From NCBI RefSeq assembly GCF_000969825.1, contig NZ_KQ033919.1:2598671-2662670 (forward strand): DNA of 64,000 nt. Direction: 5' to 3'. The DNA comes from Parabacteroides gordonii MS-1 = DSM 23371 (GTDB lineage Bacteria > Bacteroidota > Bacteroidia > Bacteroidales > Tannerellaceae). Shown here in pieces: positions 43,694 to 54,210 of this stretch. Both the position numbers and the translations under genes were made by a program. How positions within the stretch are numbered: the first letter of the stretch is position 1; each line of letters opens with the position of its first letter. The notes beneath the pieces were generated by a model. The model did not search any database, was not told the DNA's origin, and was given only the letters and a program-made list of their open reading frames with translations.

Positions 43694-44578
43694 TTATTCT
43701 TCAGCAGGCTGGAGGTTTTCGCCGATAGTGTATCCTAATTCGTCATCACGTTTTTTATCCTGGAAAAGATATGAGTTTCCTTCTTCGGATTCGATATAGT
43801 AAAGGTTTGTATAGATAAAGTCCGGGTTGTCATGTTTTAATACTTTGGCAACATTGTCCGGGATAGGAGTATCCATGCTTAATTCATACACTGTCCTTCT
43901 CCAGAAACCTCTGTCCGTTGCTATTTCCCCATGAAAGAAAACATGTTTAATTGTATCATTGTGAAGGATGAAGTATTCATGCTCTCCGTCATTCATGTAT
44001 CCTCTTATCTCTGCCCCTTTATATTTTTCGTGTATAAAATTAAAATGGTCTTCGGGCAGATTTACAAACCAGCGTGTATCGTTTGGAATACATCTAAGGG
44101 TTCTCAAGTAAAGTCCGTCGTCATTGATATAAATATAATGTTGCATGTTGTCGGATTTTTTCCAGGGATACGTGAAATGTAATGTGTAAAGGGGCCTTGT
44201 TATCCCTGCTCGTTCTGTTTTAAATATCTCAATGTCCTGTACGCCAATATATCCGGCTTGCAGGAAAGAAGTCTGAACTTCAATGGGGAGTTGTTGGATA
44301 TCGCTGATCTCTGTATAGGTCATTTTCCAGCTATCATTGACATACGAGATCAATGCCTCATTTTGTTCCGGATCTTTAAATTTTATTTGGTCGATGCCAT
44401 CCGAATAATTCATGAAAGAAGTGATCTCAGCAGATGGATATCTTTTGGAGAAGTCGCTTTTGATTGCTGCGGGAATCACATCTTCTATTGTTGAGTTCTC
44501 TTTATCACAGGCAGTAATACACATAAGTAGCATACATGCTACGATGTTGTGAAAATAGTTTATTCGCTTCATAAGCAT
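43694..44578 (-). CDS. PepSY-like lipoprotein
   Basis: 294 residues. The lipoprotein signal ends in MCITAC followed by DKENS; the two ATGs (44578 and 44572) are equally good. The middle part has the PepSY-like repeat pattern of Bacteroidetes proteins: IPAAIKSDFSKRYPSAEITSF, then IQQLPIEVQTSFLQAGY and a second weaker copy (VNLPEDHFNFIHEKYKGAEI). It is probably a periplasmic, outer- or inner-membrane-anchored protein of unknown role. A minus-strand -7 match (TACCTTTG at 44622-44629) lies upstream, inside the terminator region of the next operon. Confidence 0.78.
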   Translation of the reverse strand: MLMKRINYFHNIVACMLLMCITACDKENSTIEDVIPAAIKSDFSKRYPSAEITSFMNYSDGIDQIKFKDPEQNEALISYVNDSWKMTYTEISDIQQLPIEVQTSFLQAGYIGVQDIEIFKTERAGITRPLYTLHFTYPWKKSDNMQHYIYINDDGLYLRTLRCIPNDTRWFVNLPEDHFNFIHEKYKGAEIRGYMNDGEHEYFILHNDTIKHVFFHGEIATDRGFWRRTVYELSMDTPIPDNVAKVLKHDNPDFIYTNLYYIESEEGNSYLFQDKKRDDELGYTIGENLQPAEE

Positions 44579-44631
44579 TTTTATTTAGACAGGTAAATAC
44601 AATAGCAATACTAGTAGGGTACAAAGGTAGG

Positions 44632-44678
44632 AAAAACAAGGAATAGAAATCCTTAGACAGACTTCTATTCCTTGTTTA
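44632..44678 (-). terminator. Terminator of the porX-tsaE-Imm17-like operon
   Basis: AAACAAGGAATAGAA (44634-44648) and TTCTATTCCTTGTTT (44663-44677) pair perfectly over 15 bp. On the minus strand the stem runs into TTTTT. Confidence 0.82.
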
Positions 44679-44693
44679 TGATGTGTTATTTTT

Positions 44694-44906
44694 TTACCAG
44701 TAAATCAAACCGAGTGTGCCGCAGCTAATTAGCGCTAATCCCAATAAAGCATAAAAGATGCGTGCCCCTTTTCTTCCGAATTTATTTACGAAGGTCGCTG
44801 CTCCGTTGGTCTCGAAATACCAGTCGAAGTTGAAGATCGCGGCGATCAGGGAGAAGGCTCCCAGCGCCATGAAAATGACTAATATGAAATAATCGGTCGG
44901 TTCCAT
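44694..44906 (-). CDS. Small two-helix membrane protein, Imm17-like
   Basis: 70 residues with two hydrophobic helices (about 6-27 and 49-69) separated by a short polar loop (FETNGAATFVNKFGRKGAR). The pattern, especially FGRKGARIFYALLGLALI, resembles the Imm17 family, but a family assignment does not prove toxin immunity. It begins 3 bases after the tsaE stop and is the last gene of the operon. Confidence 0.7.
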   Translation of the reverse strand: MEPTDYFILVIFMALGAFSLIAAIFNFDWYFETNGAATFVNKFGRKGARIFYALLGLALISCGTLGLIYW

Positions 44907-44909
44907 CGG

Positions 44910-45329
44910 TTATTTTACTTCAACGGTTCGTGATCCGTCAGGGTTTTCGCTGATCGTTACGTTTACCACATCACCCGGCAACATCTCTTCAACTTTTTCC
45001 GGCCATTCGATGAAGCAAAGGGCACCGCTGTAGAAGTAATCTTCCGTGCCTATCTGTTCCGCTTCGCTGATCTTATTGATACGGTAGAAGTCGAAATGAT
45101 AGATCAGTTCGCCGGTAGTTTCGCTACGGTATTCGTTGATAATGGCGAATGTCGGGCTGTTGATAACATCTTCTACACCCAGTTCTTCGCAGATAGCCTT
45201 TATGAAAGTAGTCTTTCCGGCTCCCATGCTACCGTAGAATGCAAAGACTGTACGATCATCCATACCGGCAATAAACTCTTTCGCTGCCTGACGGATGGTA
45301 TCTAAATTCTCAATCTTGATAGTACTCAT
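44910..45329 (-). CDS. tsaE: tRNA threonylcarbamoyladenosine biosynthesis ATPase
   Basis: 139 residues from the ATG at 45329; an upstream in-frame start at 45398 would add 23 residues unlike the family and is rejected. Walker A is [12 protein letters not shown], the switch region is [11 protein letters not shown], and the HFDFYRI and FIEWPEKV motifs are typical. It works with TsaB and TsaD to make t6A37 in tRNAs reading ANN codons. It follows porX; a -7 match (TACCTTTG, minus strand, 45363-45370) may provide an internal promoter. Confidence 0.93.
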   Translation of the reverse strand: MSTIKIENLDTIRQAAKEFIAGMDDRTVFAFYGSMGAGKTTFIKAICEELGVEDVINSPTFAIINEYRSETTGELIYHFDFYRINKISEAEQIGTEDYFYSGALCFIEWPEKVEEMLPGDVVNVTISENPDGSRTVEVK

Positions 45330-45405
45330 GATGTCTGTCGATAATGTTCTTTTATTATGCCGCAAAGGTATATTAAATTGTCGATTGTCAGCCGTCAACC
45401 GCCAA

Positions 45406-46956
45406 CTATTTTGGGATCATGGTGATAAACGGCACCATCATTTCTTCCATTGAAATACCCCCGTGCTGGAATGTGTTCTTGTAGTAGGACACATAATAGT
45501 TGTAGTTGTTCGGATAGGCAAAGAAATCGTCGTTCATGGCGAAGATATATTTGCTGCTCAGGTTGGGCGAGGGGAGACCTATCTTTTCCGGATCGCGTAT
45601 CTCGAATACCTCTTTCGGGTTGTAGTTGAGGTTCTTGCCTACCTTGTAACGCAGGTTCGTGTTGGTATTCCGGTCGCCTATCACCTTTATCGGATTATCT
45701 ACACGGATTGTCCCATGGTCGGTAGTCACGATCACTTTATAACCTTTGTCGGAGATGCGGCGGAACAGTTCCAGGGTCGTGGAATGCTGGAACCAGGAAC
45801 GGGTCAGGCTGCGGTAAGCCGCTTCGCTCTGTGCCAGCTCGCGGATCATCTTCATTTCCGTACGGGCATGCGACAACATATCCACAAAGTTCAGTACCAC
45901 GACATTCAGCTGGTTATGCGTCAGGGATGAGATCATATTCAGCAACTTTTCGCCATATTGCGAGTCGTGTACCTTGTTGTAGGAGAACGTATATTTCTTG
46001 CGGAAACGGTCTATCTGTGTCTGGATCAACGGAGCCTCGTTGAGGTTCTTACCCTCTTCGCTTTCCTCGTCTACCCAAAGGTCGGGAAACATCTTTTCTA
46101 TCTGCGAGGGCATCAAGCCTGAGAAGATGGAGTTGCGGGCATACTGCGTAGCGGTAGGCAGGATGCTGTAATACAACCCCTCGTCGAAGGTGAAGTATTC
46201 GGCCAACAGGTCTTTTACAACGCGCCACTGATCCAGGCGGAAGTTATCGATCAGGATAAAGAAAACCTTCTCCTCGTTGTCCAGCAACGGGAATACCTTT
46301 TTCTTGAAAAGATCCGGACTCATCAAAGGGCGTTCGGCCGGGTTCTGTATCCAGTTTACGTAATTCTTCTTTACAAACTTACCGAAAGCATTGTTAGCCT
46401 CTTCCTTCTGCATCCGGAGCATGTCGGACATCTGCGTCTGGCTGCTTTCCAGTTCCAGCTCCCAATAAACCAACTTCTTATATAGTTCCATCCAGTCGTC
46501 GGTAGTCAATGAGTCGTTGATCTGCATGCCGATACGGCCGAATTCCTGCTGGTAACCGACCGTAGTCGTTTCCGAGATAATCACATTCTTATGTACATTC
46601 TTCTTGATAGACAGAAGAAGCTGATTCGGGTTGACCGGCTTGATCAGGTAATCGGCAATCTTGTTGCCGATAGCCTGGTTCATGATGCTTTCTTCTTCGC
46701 TTTTGGTCACCATCACGACCGGTACGTTGGGGTTGATCTCTTTGATATGGGCCAGCGTTTCCAGACCAGTCAGACCGGGCATGTTCTCGTCGAGGAAAAT
46801 AATATCGAACGATTGCTCCCTGCAACAGTCGATAGCATCCTGCCCACTGATTACCGGAACTACTTCATATCCTTTGTCCTGCAAAAACAAAATGTGAGGT
46901 TTCAGCAAATCGATCTCATCATCTGCCCAAAGTACTCTGTCTTTCTTTACTGCCAT
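45406..46956 (-). CDS. porX: PorX-type response regulator with PglZ domain
   Basis: 516 residues. The N-terminal receiver domain (1-120) has phosphoacceptor Asp56 in FLDENMP and conserved Lys106. A helical linker leads to a PglZ/alkaline-phosphatase-like domain (about 225-510) with [13 protein letters not shown], the nucleophile-region [11 protein letters not shown] (Thr268-Thr270), and metal-ligand motif TTDHGTI. In Porphyromonas, PorX controls type IX secretion gene expression together with PorY and a sigma factor and hydrolyses cyclic oligonucleotides. The same role fits a genome with type IX-like cargo (gene at 1-1377). A -7 element (TAAATTTG, minus strand, 46979-46986) lies upstream. Confidence 0.9.
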   Translation of the reverse strand: MAVKKDRVLWADDEIDLLKPHILFLQDKGYEVVPVISGQDAIDCCREQSFDIIFLDENMPGLTGLETLAHIKEINPNVPVVMVTKSEEESIMNQAIGNKIADYLIKPVNPNQLLLSIKKNVHKNVIISETTTVGYQQEFGRIGMQINDSLTTDDWMELYKKLVYWELELESSQTQMSDMLRMQKEEANNAFGKFVKKNYVNWIQNPAERPLMSPDLFKKKVFPLLDNEEKVFFILIDNFRLDQWRVVKDLLAEYFTFDEGLYYSILPTATQYARNSIFSGLMPSQIEKMFPDLWVDEESEEGKNLNEAPLIQTQIDRFRKKYTFSYNKVHDSQYGEKLLNMISSLTHNQLNVVVLNFVDMLSHARTEMKMIRELAQSEAAYRSLTRSWFQHSTTLELFRRISDKGYKVIVTTDHGTIRVDNPIKVIGDRNTNTNLRYKVGKNLNYNPKEVFEIRDPEKIGLPSPNLSSKYIFAMNDDFFAYPNNYNYYVSYYKNTFQHGGISMEEMMVPFITMIPK

Positions 46957-47156
46957 ATTATTACCTTATTAGTTCTTACAAATTTAATCGGAATAGTTTA
47001 CATAATAACGATGCGTTTTACTGTTTTGTATATTCTTCGCTGTTTTTTACGGTCTTTTATATCCGCCCGCAGGAGACAGAATCTGCATAGCGATAGCGGG
47101 AAAGCCTCTCTGCTTCCTCGCTATTACTGTTCTTTTGAAAAGGGATGTAGATGATG

Positions 47157-48674
47157 TTAATTCTTTTTCATCGTGTAGTCTGTGATGCCCAGCGCTTCAT
47201 AAGCCTGGAGCAATGCCTCGTCGTTGTCGGAGATCATCAGCAGCTTGTCGCCTTCCATCAGAACCGTATTGCCTTTGGGGATGAAATAACGTTCGTCGCG
47301 CATCACCATAACGGCCAGTGTATGGTCGGGCAAGGTAAGTTCCATCAGCTTGTTACCGTGCGTAAGGACTTCCGGAGTGATATCGATCTCGCTCATGGCG
47401 CTTTTGATGCCTTCCGGGAGTTCGATGCCGAATACGTCTTTCCGTTCCGGTTCGTCGATCAGTCCGAGCCATTTGGCTGCCTGCGTCACGGTAGTTCCCT
47501 GGATAAGCAGGGAGAGGATGGTGATAAAGAATACCACATTGAATATCAGCCCGGCATGTTCAATTCCGGCAATCAGCGGATAAGTGGCGAAGATGATCGG
47601 GACGGCTCCGCGAAGGCCCACCCAGGAGATATATAACTTCCCTTTCGTTGTAAAATTCTTATAAGGGAGCAGACAAAGGAATACGCTGATCGGACGTGCA
47701 AAGAGGATCATGAAGATACCGACAGTGAGCCCGATCGGGGCAACCGGCAGCAATTCGTGGGGGTTGACAAGCAATCCCAGCGTAAGGAACATCACAATCT
47801 GCCATAACCAGGCAAAGCCGTCGAAGAAAGTACCGATACTTTTCTTATGTACGATCTTGGCATTTCCAACCACCAGCCCGGCAATATAAACAGCCAGATA
47901 TCCATTCCCTTTGCACAGCGTAGTGGCGGCGAAGGTGAAGAAAGCGGTAGCCAGCAATAAGATCGGGTACAACGACTCATTATCTATATCGATCTTGTTG
48001 ATGATCAGCACGGCCAGTTTACCCAGCAGGAAGCCGGCAATAGCACCTACCGATAACTGGATCACCAGCGAAAGAGCAGCATCGGCCAGGTTCATCCCGG
48101 CTGTCTGTATATAAGCGATCAGCAGCAAGGTAAGCATGTAGGCCATCGGGTCGTTACTACCACTTTCCAACTCCAGCGTGGGACGCAGCCGTTGCTTCAG
48201 GTATACCCCTTTACTACGGAGGATGGAAAAGACAGACGCAGAATCGGTAGACGACATAACAGCCGCCATCAACAGCGATTCGGGAAAGGTGAGGGTTTCG
48301 TAGCCCGTAACCAGTTTGGAGATGTAATAAATGAAGCCACCCGTGATAAACGTAGTGGCCAGCACCCCGACCGTTGCCAGGATAACCCCTTGCGATGCAA
48401 TCGGCTTAACCTCGGATATCTTCGTATCCATACCGCCCGAAAACAGAATGATACTCAACGCCAACATACCGATGAACTGTGCGGCGTTCGGATTACTGAA
48501 CTGAATACCCAGTCCGTCGCTACCAAATAACATACCGACTCCCAGGAATAGCAATAACGCGGGGAGTCCGAAACGATAACCTGCCTTACCGGCGAAAATA
48601 CTGAAAAAAAGAATGACGGAAGCAATCAACAAGATTCCTTCCGCATTATGTAGAATCTCTAAGTCGTGGAACAT
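47157..48674 (-). CDS. CPA1-family potassium/proton antiporter with TrkA-C domain
   Basis: 505 residues from the ATG at 48674; an in-frame start at 48725 is rejected because it falls in the promoter (-7 TAAGTTTG, minus strand, 48723-48730). About 12 membrane helices with SSTDSASVFSIL and ELESGSNDPMAYML, the transport-site signatures of NhaP2/CvrA proteins, are followed by a cytosolic TrkA-C-like domain (about 400-505, GNKLMELTLPDHTLAVMVMRD). It expels K+ (or Na+) in exchange for protons and helps with pH and volume control. Confidence 0.9.
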   Translation of the reverse strand: MFHDLEILHNAEGILLIASVILFFSIFAGKAGYRFGLPALLLFLGVGMLFGSDGLGIQFSNPNAAQFIGMLALSIILFSGGMDTKISEVKPIASQGVILATVGVLATTFITGGFIYYISKLVTGYETLTFPESLLMAAVMSSTDSASVFSILRSKGVYLKQRLRPTLELESGSNDPMAYMLTLLLIAYIQTAGMNLADAALSLVIQLSVGAIAGFLLGKLAVLIINKIDIDNESLYPILLLATAFFTFAATTLCKGNGYLAVYIAGLVVGNAKIVHKKSIGTFFDGFAWLWQIVMFLTLGLLVNPHELLPVAPIGLTVGIFMILFARPISVFLCLLPYKNFTTKGKLYISWVGLRGAVPIIFATYPLIAGIEHAGLIFNVVFFITILSLLIQGTTVTQAAKWLGLIDEPERKDVFGIELPEGIKSAMSEIDITPEVLTHGNKLMELTLPDHTLAVMVMRDERYFIPKGNTVLMEGDKLLMISDNDEALLQAYEALGITDYTMKKN

Positions 48675-49065
48675 AAGCGGAAACGGTTTTACTCTGTGAT
48701 GTATAATATGATACAAAGTTCGCAAACTTATACCAAATAACGTGCATGATAAATAAAAATAATTGCTAACGTTAAAATAAAAAACAAGAATGGCAATATG
48801 TTGCTAAAATACTGGTTTTACGATTGATTACCCTTGGTCTGGCTGTCATGGTGTAAGGAAATGAAGCAATGTTGTAAAACATCGATAACCAATATTAACA
48901 AAAATAGATATTAATAATACATCTACAGATATATATTTGGTGCGGGAGAGATAAGTTATTCCAAATAAGGAAAAAGTAAATTCAAATATGGAAAAACAAA
49001 GTGACTTGATGTTGATTTCGCACTAGTATTAAACACACTACTATTACTATTACAAACTTCAAATT
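48675..49065. other. Intergenic region with promoter of the second SusC/SusD operon
   Basis: No gene is seen. A -7 element TATATTTG at 48932-48939 would start a leader of about 120 nt. The leader holds two near-identical 15-mers, CAAATAAGGAAAAAG (48962) and CAAATATGGAAAAAC (48983), 21 bases apart. The leftward -7 element for the antiporter lies at 48723-48730. Confidence 0.5.
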
Positions 49066-52000
49066 ATGAACCAACAAATGTTTTGTTCAAAAAAGCAGAG
49101 TTATAACTCTGCTTTTAATGGCCAGCCATTAAAAGCATCATCCTTATGCTTATGTTTGGCTTTGACGGCAGGATTAGCATTTCCGCAGACGGTATTCGCC
49201 AAGGCCGGCACGGAAATGGCAGTAACCCAACAGCAGACTATTAAGGTTACCGGTCAGATTATCGATGCAACCGGTTTCGGGTTGCCGGGTGTTAATATTG
49301 CCGTGAAAGGTACTACCACCGGTACGATTTCTGATGTGGATGGAAATTACTCTATCGATGTACCGGCAAATGCCGAGTTGGTCTTTTCCTTTATGGGGTA
49401 TCAATCCCAAACTATACAGGTAAAGGGACAGACTGTGATCAATCTTGAAATGAAAGAAGACTCGGAGCTTCTGGATGAAGTCGTTGTAACCGCTTTAGGT
49501 ATGAGCCGCGAAAAGAAGGCGCTGGGTTATGCAATGACAGAAATCAAAGGGGATGAAATCGCCAAGGTGAACGTGGTGAACCCGATCAATGGTATACAGG
49601 GTAAAGTGGCCGGTGTACAGATCAATATGGGTAACTCCGGGCCGCAATCTTCTCAACGTATCCTGATCCGTGGTAACTCTTCTTTGGGCGGTAACAACCA
49701 GCCGATCTTTGTGGTCGACGGCGTTATCATCGACAACGAAGTAATGGATCCGGATAAGGTGAACAGCCAGACACAAGACTTCGGTAACGACCTGAAGAAC
49801 CTGAATGCCGACGACTTCGAGTCGATGTCTGTCCTGAAAGGTGCCGCTGCAACCGCCTTGTACGGTTCGCGTGCCGCTAACGGTGTGGTTCTGATCACAA
49901 CCAAGAAAGGTAAAAAAGGATCAGGTATAGGTGTCAGCCTGTCGCACTCTGAAACCTGGGATGTGGTGTATGCCACTCCGGACGTTCAGAACGAATTCGG
50001 TATGGGTACGCAGCCGGTATGGAGCCTGAATTCGGATGGAAGCGACAACCGTCATATCTCGACCGGCCGTAACTTCGGCCCGCGTTTTGATGGCCAGCCC
50101 TATTACGTGGATAATTATGAAGGAATCTTCCAGGCTTCCAAGAACAACATTAAAGACATGTACCAGACAGGGCGTTATATGAATACCAACGTCGCTGTAT
50201 CGGGTGGTGATGAAAAAGGAGCTTTCCGTTTCTCTTACTCCAACCTTAAATCAAATGGTGTAACCTTCAACAACGACTTCTCAAGAAATAGCTTTAGCTT
50301 GAACGCTTCCCGCGACCTGAGCAAGTTCCTGAAAGCAGAAGGAGGATTTGCCTACATCCGCTCCAAAGCAATCAACCCGACTTACCAGGGTGGAGATAAA
50401 TCACCGGTGTACGACTTTATGTTCAACGCTCCGCGTGAATATGACGTGAAATACTGGCTGAATAATTACAAGAGCGCTAAAGGCGACGGTTACAACGGGG
50501 AAGATCCGTTCGGCTACTCCAGCACGTTGTTCGATTATCTGGAGAACCGCTATTCGCAGGTGGAAGACAACTTCCGTGCCAACCTCGGACTGGATGTGAA
50601 GATCCTGGACTGGTTGACATTGAAGGTGAAAGGGGATATCTACAAGATATTCAAGACATATGAAGCAAAAGTCTTTGCAACAGGCCAAAGCAATTACGAC
50701 GGATCGAAATATGAAATCAACGACGAACGTAAAGATCAGTATAAGGTGACCGGTATGTTGAGTGCCCATCATAGTTTCGAGGATTTCAATATCAGCGGAT
50801 CAGTGGCTGCCGAGCAATGGGATACCCGTTCAGGTTACCACAAGACCAAATCTACAAACGGTCTGCGTATTCCCGGACAGTATGATATGACTAACTCGGT
50901 GGCTCCGGCTACGACAGAAGTACGTTATAAGACAAAGCGTAAACGCATCAACTCGGTCTATGCATTTGCCAATATGGACTATAAGAGTCAGATCTTCCTG
51001 GATATCACCGGCCGTAACGACTGGTCGTCTGCTTTGATCTATGCCGATGGAACAGGTACGACCTCTTATTTCTATCCTTCTGTCAGTGCTTCATGGATCA
51101 TGACGGAAACGTTCCGCGACCGGCTGCCCGACTTCCTGTCATTCGCAAAGATCAGAGGTTCTTATGCCGTGGTAGGTAATGACTGTGATCCGTATCTGAC
51201 AACAGCTACCGGTTATTATACATTCGACAATACGTATGTAAACCCGTTCGACAGCAAGGATTATCCTTACTACAAATACGACTCCGAGTATCTGCGGAAT
51301 AATGCGTTGAAACCTGAAAAGCAGTATGCTCTCGAGTTCGGTCTCGAAGCCAAGTTCTTTAATAACCGCTTAGGCTTTGACCTTGCTTATTATAAGACGA
51401 ATACAAAGAACCAGATCCTGGCACTCAGTATGCCTAAAGAAACAGGGGTAACCGCCCGCTGGATCAATGCCGGTAATATTCAGAACTCCGGTGTGGAACT
51501 GTTGATCAATGCCACTCCTATCGAGACAAAAGACTGGTTATGGGATCTGTCTCTTAACCTGACACACAACAGCAACAAGATCATCGAACTGGCTCCGGGC
51601 GTTGAACGCTACAAGCTGAAAGGCGGTGGTGGTGATACGGAAGCATGGGCTACGGTAGGTGGTGCTTATGGCGATATCTACACCAGCTATGCTTATACAC
51701 GCAACGAGGCAGGTGAAAAGATCCTGAACCAGGACGGTTCATGGCGCCGCTCGGGTACCAGCGAAAAGATCGGTAGTATCCAGCCTAAGTTGCTGGGTGG
51801 TTTAAGCTCTTCCCTGACCTGGAAGAACCTTTCTTTCAACGTGGTGCTGGATGCCCGCTTCGGTGGTGATATCTTCTCCGGTTCTTACAACTATGGTATG
51901 TCTAACGGTATTCTGAAATCCTCTCTGTTCGGTCGTACGGAAGAATACGGCGGATTGCCCCGTACACTCGACGACGGACGTGTTATCAACGACGGTATGA

Positions 52001-52416
52001 TCCCGGAAGGAGTGTTTGCCGAAGGAATCAACATCAACGGTACGGATGTTTCCGGTATGAGCTATCAGGAAGCCTACGAAAAGGGGTTGGTTAAGCCGTT
52101 GTCGGCCTACAAATATTATGCTAACCTGGCCGACTGGGGATCGGGTATCCGTGAGACAGGTATCCAGAAATGTTCCTGGATCGCTTTGCGTGAGCTGTCG
52201 CTGCGTTATTCATTACCGTCAAAATGGATCAGCAAGTTATACGTGCAGAACGTAAACGTAGGCCTTGTTTGCCGTAACGTCGGCTTCCTGTATAATAGCC
52301 TGCCGGATAACATCAACCCGGAAGGTCTGAGAAGTAACTACACTTCAGAATACTACGAAGCCGGTGGTTCTGCCCTGACCCGTAACTATGGTTTCAGTAT
52401 CAACGTATCTTTCTAA
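49066..52416 (+). CDS. SusC/RagA-family TonB-dependent outer-membrane transporter
   Basis: 1116 residues. A polar stretch of about 24 residues precedes the hydrophobic signal (cleavage near TVFAKA). A carboxypeptidase-regulatory-like domain (about 62-140, GQIIDATGFGLPGVNIAVKGT), the linker DEVVVTALG, a plug domain ending ALYGSRAANGVVLITTKKG and a long barrel ending in NYGFSINVSF follow. There is no STN domain. It forms an operon with the SusD-like gene 25 bases downstream. No glycoside hydrolase is present; the following gene is transglutaminase-like, so the imported nutrient may be peptide or another compound and not a glycan. Confidence 0.95.
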   Translation: MNQQMFCSKKQSYNSAFNGQPLKASSLCLCLALTAGLAFPQTVFAKAGTEMAVTQQQTIKVTGQIIDATGFGLPGVNIAVKGTTTGTISDVDGNYSIDVPANAELVFSFMGYQSQTIQVKGQTVINLEMKEDSELLDEVVVTALGMSREKKALGYAMTEIKGDEIAKVNVVNPINGIQGKVAGVQINMGNSGPQSSQRILIRGNSSLGGNNQPIFVVDGVIIDNEVMDPDKVNSQTQDFGNDLKNLNADDFESMSVLKGAAATALYGSRAANGVVLITTKKGKKGSGIGVSLSHSETWDVVYATPDVQNEFGMGTQPVWSLNSDGSDNRHISTGRNFGPRFDGQPYYVDNYEGIFQASKNNIKDMYQTGRYMNTNVAVSGGDEKGAFRFSYSNLKSNGVTFNNDFSRNSFSLNASRDLSKFLKAEGGFAYIRSKAINPTYQGGDKSPVYDFMFNAPREYDVKYWLNNYKSAKGDGYNGEDPFGYSSTLFDYLENRYSQVEDNFRANLGLDVKILDWLTLKVKGDIYKIFKTYEAKVFATGQSNYDGSKYEINDERKDQYKVTGMLSAHHSFEDFNISGSVAAEQWDTRSGYHKTKSTNGLRIPGQYDMTNSVAPATTEVRYKTKRKRINSVYAFANMDYKSQIFLDITGRNDWSSALIYADGTGTTSYFYPSVSASWIMTETFRDRLPDFLSFAKIRGSYAVVGNDCDPYLTTATGYYTFDNTYVNPFDSKDYPYYKYDSEYLRNNALKPEKQYALEFGLEAKFFNNRLGFDLAYYKTNTKNQILALSMPKETGVTARWINAGNIQNSGVELLINATPIETKDWLWDLSLNLTHNSNKIIELAPGVERYKLKGGGGDTEAWATVGGAYGDIYTSYAYTRNEAGEKILNQDGSWRRSGTSEKIGSIQPKLLGGLSSSLTWKNLSFNVVLDARFGGDIFSGSYNYGMSNGILKSSLFGRTEEYGGLPRTLDDGRVINDGMIPEGVFAEGININGTDVSGMSYQEAYEKGLVKPLSAYKYYANLADWGSGIRETGIQKCSWIALRELSLRYSLPSKWISKLYVQNVNVGLVCRNVGFLYNSLPDNINPEGLRSNYTSEYYEAGGSALTRNYGFSINVSF

Positions 52417-52440
52417 TGCCTTATTTAAACGAAGAAAATC

Positions 52441-54117
52441 ATGAATAAATTAAAAATATGGGCCTATGCCCTTCCGGTTTTTTTAGGATCGCTTTGTTCC
52501 TGCAACAATGATTTCGTAAAAATCAATACCGATACCGGTACCGTATTGGAGGTAGATCCGGTAACAATGCTTTACCAGGCCGAGTCTAAATATAATACCT
52601 ACCAGTCTATGTGGGACGACTCGTATGCCTGCAAACTGAGATGGATGCAATATTGTACAGGTATCTGGGGATACGGTACGACTAACTTTACATTCTTCAA
52701 CTCCCGTATTGGCGAGACGTTATATACGGAATATAATGATGTAGGTTCCTATACCAAGCATATCGAATATCTTGTTTCGCAATTGCCGGCTGAGGAAGCG
52801 GCTAGATATCAGGACTTGATCGAAGTAGGCCGTATTATCCTGATCACAAAAGGCATCGCTACGACCGATATGCACGGATCACTGGTTTATTCCGAAGGAT
52901 GGGGAATGCGTTCAGGACATGAAGACCTGATCGAACCGCATTTCCAGACACAGGAAGAGCTTTTCGATGTATGGAATAAGGAGCTGAAAGAAGCTGCTGC
53001 TACCATCAAAGCGAACCTGGGCGGTGACCAGATCTCTCTGCAAGGCTACGATGTTTGCTTTGATGGCGAAATGGAGAAATGGGTAAAGACGGCCAATGCA
53101 GTCCGTATGCGTATCGCTCTTCGTATATATAAACGGAATCCGGAAGAAGCGAAAGCCATCGTCAAAGAGGTATTGGCTTCAGCTGATATCCCGGCAAGTA
53201 TCGACGATAGCTTTATCATGTATTTCGATAAGTTGTTCACCAGCGGTGGCGACTGGCATTCGGTAATCGACATGGATCGCGCTTCTGCTCCGTTCATGAC
53301 TTATCTGAAGAAATATAACGACCCCAGAAAACGCTTGTTTTTCCAGATCAACAACCTGACTTCGGAAAATGTAGCGAAATATAATGCGGAGCAGACAGAC
53401 CCGGATAAATATATCCCGGAAGATTTCACCCGTTGGGAAGGGGGTACGGTCAGCAACGATTTCAAGTCAACCGACAAACGTTACCTGGCCCGCTCTTTGA
53501 AATCGGACGGTACGGATATGCGTGCGGCCAACAAACCTCAGACCCGCCTTTGGAAAGGTATGCAGGATAACGGTAGCGGTGGCTCGTGGTTCCCGATCCT
53601 TACTTATGCCGACTTCTGCTTTATGGCATCCGAGTTCGTACTGGATGGTGTGAACAGCTCCAAGACGGCACAGGAATGGTATGAAGAAGGCGTACGTGCT
53701 TCTATCACGCAATGGAGCAAGATCGGTGACTATTGCAAGATCAATGACTACGAAGCGGTAACCGATGCAGAACTGGAAGCCTTTATGGCTCAGGACGGCA
53801 TCAAGTGGAATCCTTCCATCGCAAAGGAACAGATCTATTGCCAGTCATTCGTCGAACACTTCAAGAACAACAATGAGACATGGGCTATGTGGCGCCGTAC
53901 AGGTTATCCCAACCAGCAGTCTACCGTTATTACTTTCGATCCGGTTTTCATCGGCGGTATCCAGCAGGATGTACCGCGCAGAACGCGCTTCTCATACCCG
54001 GCTGTGGGTAGTCCTAACCATGACAACCTGGTTGAAAGAATCGAAACAATGGCTAAAGATCCTGAATTCGGTTTGATTACCGACGAGTTCGGCCGCCTGT
54101 GGTGGGATAAGAAATAA
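52441..54117 (+). CDS. SusD/RagB-like nutrient-binding lipoprotein (SusD-like 2 family)
   Basis: 558 residues. The lipoprotein signal ends in LGSLCSC followed by NNDFVKINTDTG. The N-terminal DFVKINTD, the GVLE-like VLEVDPVTMLYQAE and the helical repeats are those of the second SusD family. A run near FFQINNLTSENVAKYN, the SWFPILTYADFCFMASEF motif and the C-terminal RRTRFSYP also fit. It caps the SusC partner encoded just upstream. Terminator 39 bases after the stop. Confidence 0.92.
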   Translation: MNKLKIWAYALPVFLGSLCSCNNDFVKINTDTGTVLEVDPVTMLYQAESKYNTYQSMWDDSYACKLRWMQYCTGIWGYGTTNFTFFNSRIGETLYTEYNDVGSYTKHIEYLVSQLPAEEAARYQDLIEVGRIILITKGIATTDMHGSLVYSEGWGMRSGHEDLIEPHFQTQEELFDVWNKELKEAAATIKANLGGDQISLQGYDVCFDGEMEKWVKTANAVRMRIALRIYKRNPEEAKAIVKEVLASADIPASIDDSFIMYFDKLFTSGGDWHSVIDMDRASAPFMTYLKKYNDPRKRLFFQINNLTSENVAKYNAEQTDPDKYIPEDFTRWEGGTVSNDFKSTDKRYLARSLKSDGTDMRAANKPQTRLWKGMQDNGSGGSWFPILTYADFCFMASEFVLDGVNSSKTAQEWYEEGVRASITQWSKIGDYCKINDYEAVTDAELEAFMAQDGIKWNPSIAKEQIYCQSFVEHFKNNNETWAMWRRTGYPNQQSTVITFDPVFIGGIQQDVPRRTRFSYPAVGSPNHDNLVERIETMAKDPEFGLITDEFGRLWWDKK

Positions 54118-54155
54118 GTCTTGCCGGGAAACGTTTGAACAGTAATTACATAATT

Positions 54156-54203
54156 AAGGAAGAGGGTGTGGATATATTCCGTAAAAACATCCTCTTCCTT
54201 TTG
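54156..54203 (+). terminator. Terminator of the second SusC/SusD operon
   Basis: AAGGAAGAGGGTG pairs with ACATCCTCTTCCTT (one mismatch) across a loop and is followed by TTG-rich T. It separates the SusCD operon from the transglutaminase-like gene, which has its own promoter. Confidence 0.75.
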
Positions 54204-54210
54204 TATAGAC

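Noticed and set aside
48675-48725. 17-residue N-terminal extension of the antiporter
   Set aside because: Its start overlaps the -7 element; the ATG at 48674 gives the normal family start.
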